This document shows, piece after piece, positions 62,188 to 64,000 of a stretch of DNA of 64,000 bases. How positions within the stretch are numbered: position 1 is the stretch's first letter; the number at the start of each line of letters is the position of its first letter. The notes below the pieces were generated by a model. The model saw only the letters and a program-made list of their open reading frames with translations, was not told the origin of the DNA and made no database searches. Made by a program: the position numbers and the translations under genes. The DNA is from Merdimmobilis hominis (GTDB lineage: Bacteria > Bacillota > Clostridia > Oscillospirales > Ruminococcaceae), in NCBI RefSeq assembly GCF_900104615.1, contig NZ_LT629939.1, forward strand, positions 1,909,441 through 1,973,440, read 5' to 3'.

Positions 62188-63975
62188 ATGGCTCTCAAAT
62201 TCGTGCGCGGTCAAGGCGATGGCCAGGCCGAGAGCGGTGAGGGGCAAAAGGCAGATAACACACATTCCCCCGACAATAAGTCCAAATGGCTTGTCAACTA
62301 TAAAGACCGGCTGTACCGGCTTAGTTACTACACCGGCGTTCAACTGATGCGCTTTGGCAAGCGGATTCGCCGCCATGCCGTCGCTGCGGTGCTGGATGCC
62401 CAAGATTGGCTGCTGGAACAGAGTGCAGAGACCCGGGAGCGGGCCGCTTATGCTAGGATTAGCTTGCGTCGCACCTTGGAACAGGAGTTTTTCTCGCCGG
62501 TTCGTGCCTTCAGGGCCCGGGTGAAGGAACTGCGGGCGGAGTATGATTCCGCTAAGAGCCAAGGCGGCGACCAGATGGAAAGCTTTTTGGCTGCAACCAG
62601 CCAGGAACTGTGGGCGGAGACCCGCAAAGTTCTGGGGATTACCTTCAACTACGTAGCCCCTTTGGGGGCGGCGGCTTTGTTGTTTGTCACCATTACCACG
62701 GTGAACAGTTTCTCCTTTGGCTTGAAGGTGGAGTACAACAGCAAAGTGGTCGGCTATGTCCGCAGCGAGGCGGACTTTGAAGTGGCCCAGGCGGAGATGA
62801 AGAAGCGTATCATCTACGAGGATTATATCCAGCCGGAAGATGCAGTTCCCCGCTTCACCATGGCAATTGTAAACGATAAGGACATCATCTCCACCAACGA
62901 TCTGACCGACCGGCTGATCGAGTCCTCCGGCAACGAGCTTCAAGAAGCCTACGGCCTTTATATCGACAACCAGTTCATGGGCGCCACCACTGACGGCGAT
63001 TCCCTATTGGAGAATCTCAATGCCCGTTTGGAGGAATATAGCACCGGCGCCAAGGATGAAAAGGTCAGTTTTGTCAAAGACGTGCAGGTTCGGGAAGGCT
63101 TGTATCCTCTCACCTCTATTGTGGATTTGCGCAACATTGAATCCGAATTGGACAAGGATGAGTCGGAGGAGCGGATCTACACCGTGCAGAAGGGGGATGC
63201 CCCCACCCTGATCGCGCAGAAATATGACATGCGGTATTCCGATCTGAAAGAGCTTAACCCGGAGATTGAAACTGAGCTCTTTGTGGGGCAGGAGGTTTTG
63301 ATTTCCCGCTCAGTCCCCTTCTTAGGGGTTCAGGTAACCAAGACAGTGACCGAAACTGAGGATATTCCCTATGAGATTGAACAGGTCACTGACAACAGCT
63401 ACAACGAGGGCTTTACCAAAGTTTCGGTGAAGGGACAAACCGGTGAAAAAGAAGTAACCAGCCAGATCACCTATGTGGACGGCGTGGAGACCGAACGGAT
63501 TGTCCTAGACAGCCGGGTAGTTAAAGAACCAGTGACACAGAAGGTGATCGTAGGCGGAAATAAACCTCTCTCCTACATTCCTACCTCCGGAGGCACCAAC
63601 AATGGCGGGTTTATCTGGCCGGTTGGCGGAAACGGCGGTTATGTCAGCTGTAGAATCTGGGGATATTCTGGCCACACCGGTGTGGACATTGCCAGCCAGC
63701 CGGGAACCCCTATTTATGCAGCGGCTGCTGGGCAGGTAGTCACCGCCCAATACTGGGGCGGCGCATATGGTCATTACGTCAAGATCAGCCATGGAAACGG
63801 CCTGTATACCTTGTATGCCCACAACAGCAAGTTGTATGTGAATCCGGGCGATTATGTGGAGCAGGGCCAGCTGATTGCGGCTATGGGGCGTACCGGCCGG
63901 GCCACCGGAAACCACTGCCATTTTGAAATTATCAACAATGGCCGGTATCTGGATCCCCTGCAATACGTCGGCTAA
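62188..63975 (+). CDS. Membrane-anchored LysM-G5-M23 cell-wall endopeptidase
   Basis: 595 residues. A charged N-terminal part of about 150 residues, presumably cytoplasmic, precedes one membrane helix (YVAPLGAAALLFVTITTVNSF). The outside then carries a strand-rich region, a LysM domain (IYTVQKGDAPTLIAQKYDMR ... NPEIETELFVGQ) and a G5 domain (VTKTVTETEDIPYEIE ... VDGVETERIVLDSRVV). It ends with a C-terminal M23 peptidase with metal residues in GHTGVDIAS and GNHCHFEI (HxH). It cuts peptidoglycan cross-bridges. The ATG at 62188 sits nine bases from AAAGGGG. The ATG at 62152 is only about eight bases from the transcription start and is unlikely. Confidence 0.88.
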   Translation: MALKFVRGQGDGQAESGEGQKADNTHSPDNKSKWLVNYKDRLYRLSYYTGVQLMRFGKRIRRHAVAAVLDAQDWLLEQSAETRERAAYARISLRRTLEQEFFSPVRAFRARVKELRAEYDSAKSQGGDQMESFLAATSQELWAETRKVLGITFNYVAPLGAAALLFVTITTVNSFSFGLKVEYNSKVVGYVRSEADFEVAQAEMKKRIIYEDYIQPEDAVPRFTMAIVNDKDIISTNDLTDRLIESSGNELQEAYGLYIDNQFMGATTDGDSLLENLNARLEEYSTGAKDEKVSFVKDVQVREGLYPLTSIVDLRNIESELDKDESEERIYTVQKGDAPTLIAQKYDMRYSDLKELNPEIETELFVGQEVLISRSVPFLGVQVTKTVTETEDIPYEIEQVTDNSYNEGFTKVSVKGQTGEKEVTSQITYVDGVETERIVLDSRVVKEPVTQKVIVGGNKPLSYIPTSGGTNNGGFIWPVGGNGGYVSCRIWGYSGHTGVDIASQPGTPIYAAAAGQVVTAQYWGGAYGHYVKISHGNGLYTLYAHNSKLYVNPGDYVEQGQLIAAMGRTGRATGNHCHFEIINNGRYLDPLQYVG

Positions 63976-64000
63976 CAAACTTAAATACGGCGGGGAGGGG

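Overview
The window looks like a chromosomal segment from a spore-forming-type member of the Clostridia, most likely an Oscillospirales-like gut anaerobe. Coding regions are GC-rich while promoters and spacers are AT-rich. Shine-Dalgarno sites are strong AGGAGG types, TTG and GTG starts are frequent, and there is a Thr T-box. Other Firmicutes landmarks are the tepA-ylzJ-ftsK/spoIIIE block, Rex, RNase Y, a pyruvate kinase with an extra C-terminal swivelling domain, and NPxTG cell-wall sorting motifs with a class B sortase. No phage, insertion sequence, rRNA or CRISPR array was seen. The species assignment is inference.

Layout. 1-2729: a PAS-domain sensor histidine kinase on the minus strand, running off the left edge and broken by two frameshifts, followed by tRNA-Leu(UAA). 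3323-6471: two tandem copies of a two-gene integral-membrane operon (large plus small subunit, DUF3100-like), each with its own promoter and terminator. 7085-19924: the most striking block. Eight tandem paralogous M20-family amidohydrolases lie on the plus strand, with a PF04909-type metal-dependent amidohydrolase between copies 4 and 5 and a small unknown gene at the end. The copies share an almost invariant lid/dimerisation block but differ in short loops near the active site. I infer a diversified set of hydrolases for related N-acyl or peptidic substrates, perhaps fed by the divergent membrane pairs.

19938-21698: an Lsa-type ABC-F ribosome-protection gene behind a promoter, a 43-codon leader ORF and an intrinsic terminator, the typical layout of antibiotic-responsive attenuation. 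22081-29056: five tandem paralogous secreted proteins with signal peptides and Ser-rich stalks, each a separate unit. Each promoter is preceded by TGTAA-type direct repeats with an 11-bp period that resemble WalR boxes. Only the first and last copies keep a full NPxTG-TM-basic sorting signal. Copies 2 and 3 stop right after the motif, and in copy 2 the membrane helix survives in frame behind the stop. In copy 4 the sorting tail is replaced by a run of small hairpins that looks like a structured non-coding RNA. A class B sortase with a lipoprotein-like leader sits 2.5 kb beyond, behind pyruvate kinase (31585-34209).

29237-44630: a double GNAT acetyltransferase, a LysR regulator, the pyk-sortase operon, a DUF4430 lipoprotein, a YtrA-like GntR/ABC exporter operon with palindromic operators, cardiolipin synthase, galE with a frameshifted DUF3788 gene, an HD protein, a YwaF-like membrane protein and a DUF3006 protein. 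44692-63975 is mainly housekeeping: MBL-fold protein, YgiQ radical SAM protein, TraX, FtsK/SpoIIIE, UppP, YlzJ, TepA, dCMP deaminase, RsmA, Rex, a USP-like protein, an alpha/beta hydrolase, RNase Y, T-box-thrS, and a membrane LysM-G5-M23 peptidase. Assignments rest on reading motifs and family knowledge; no database search was possible.
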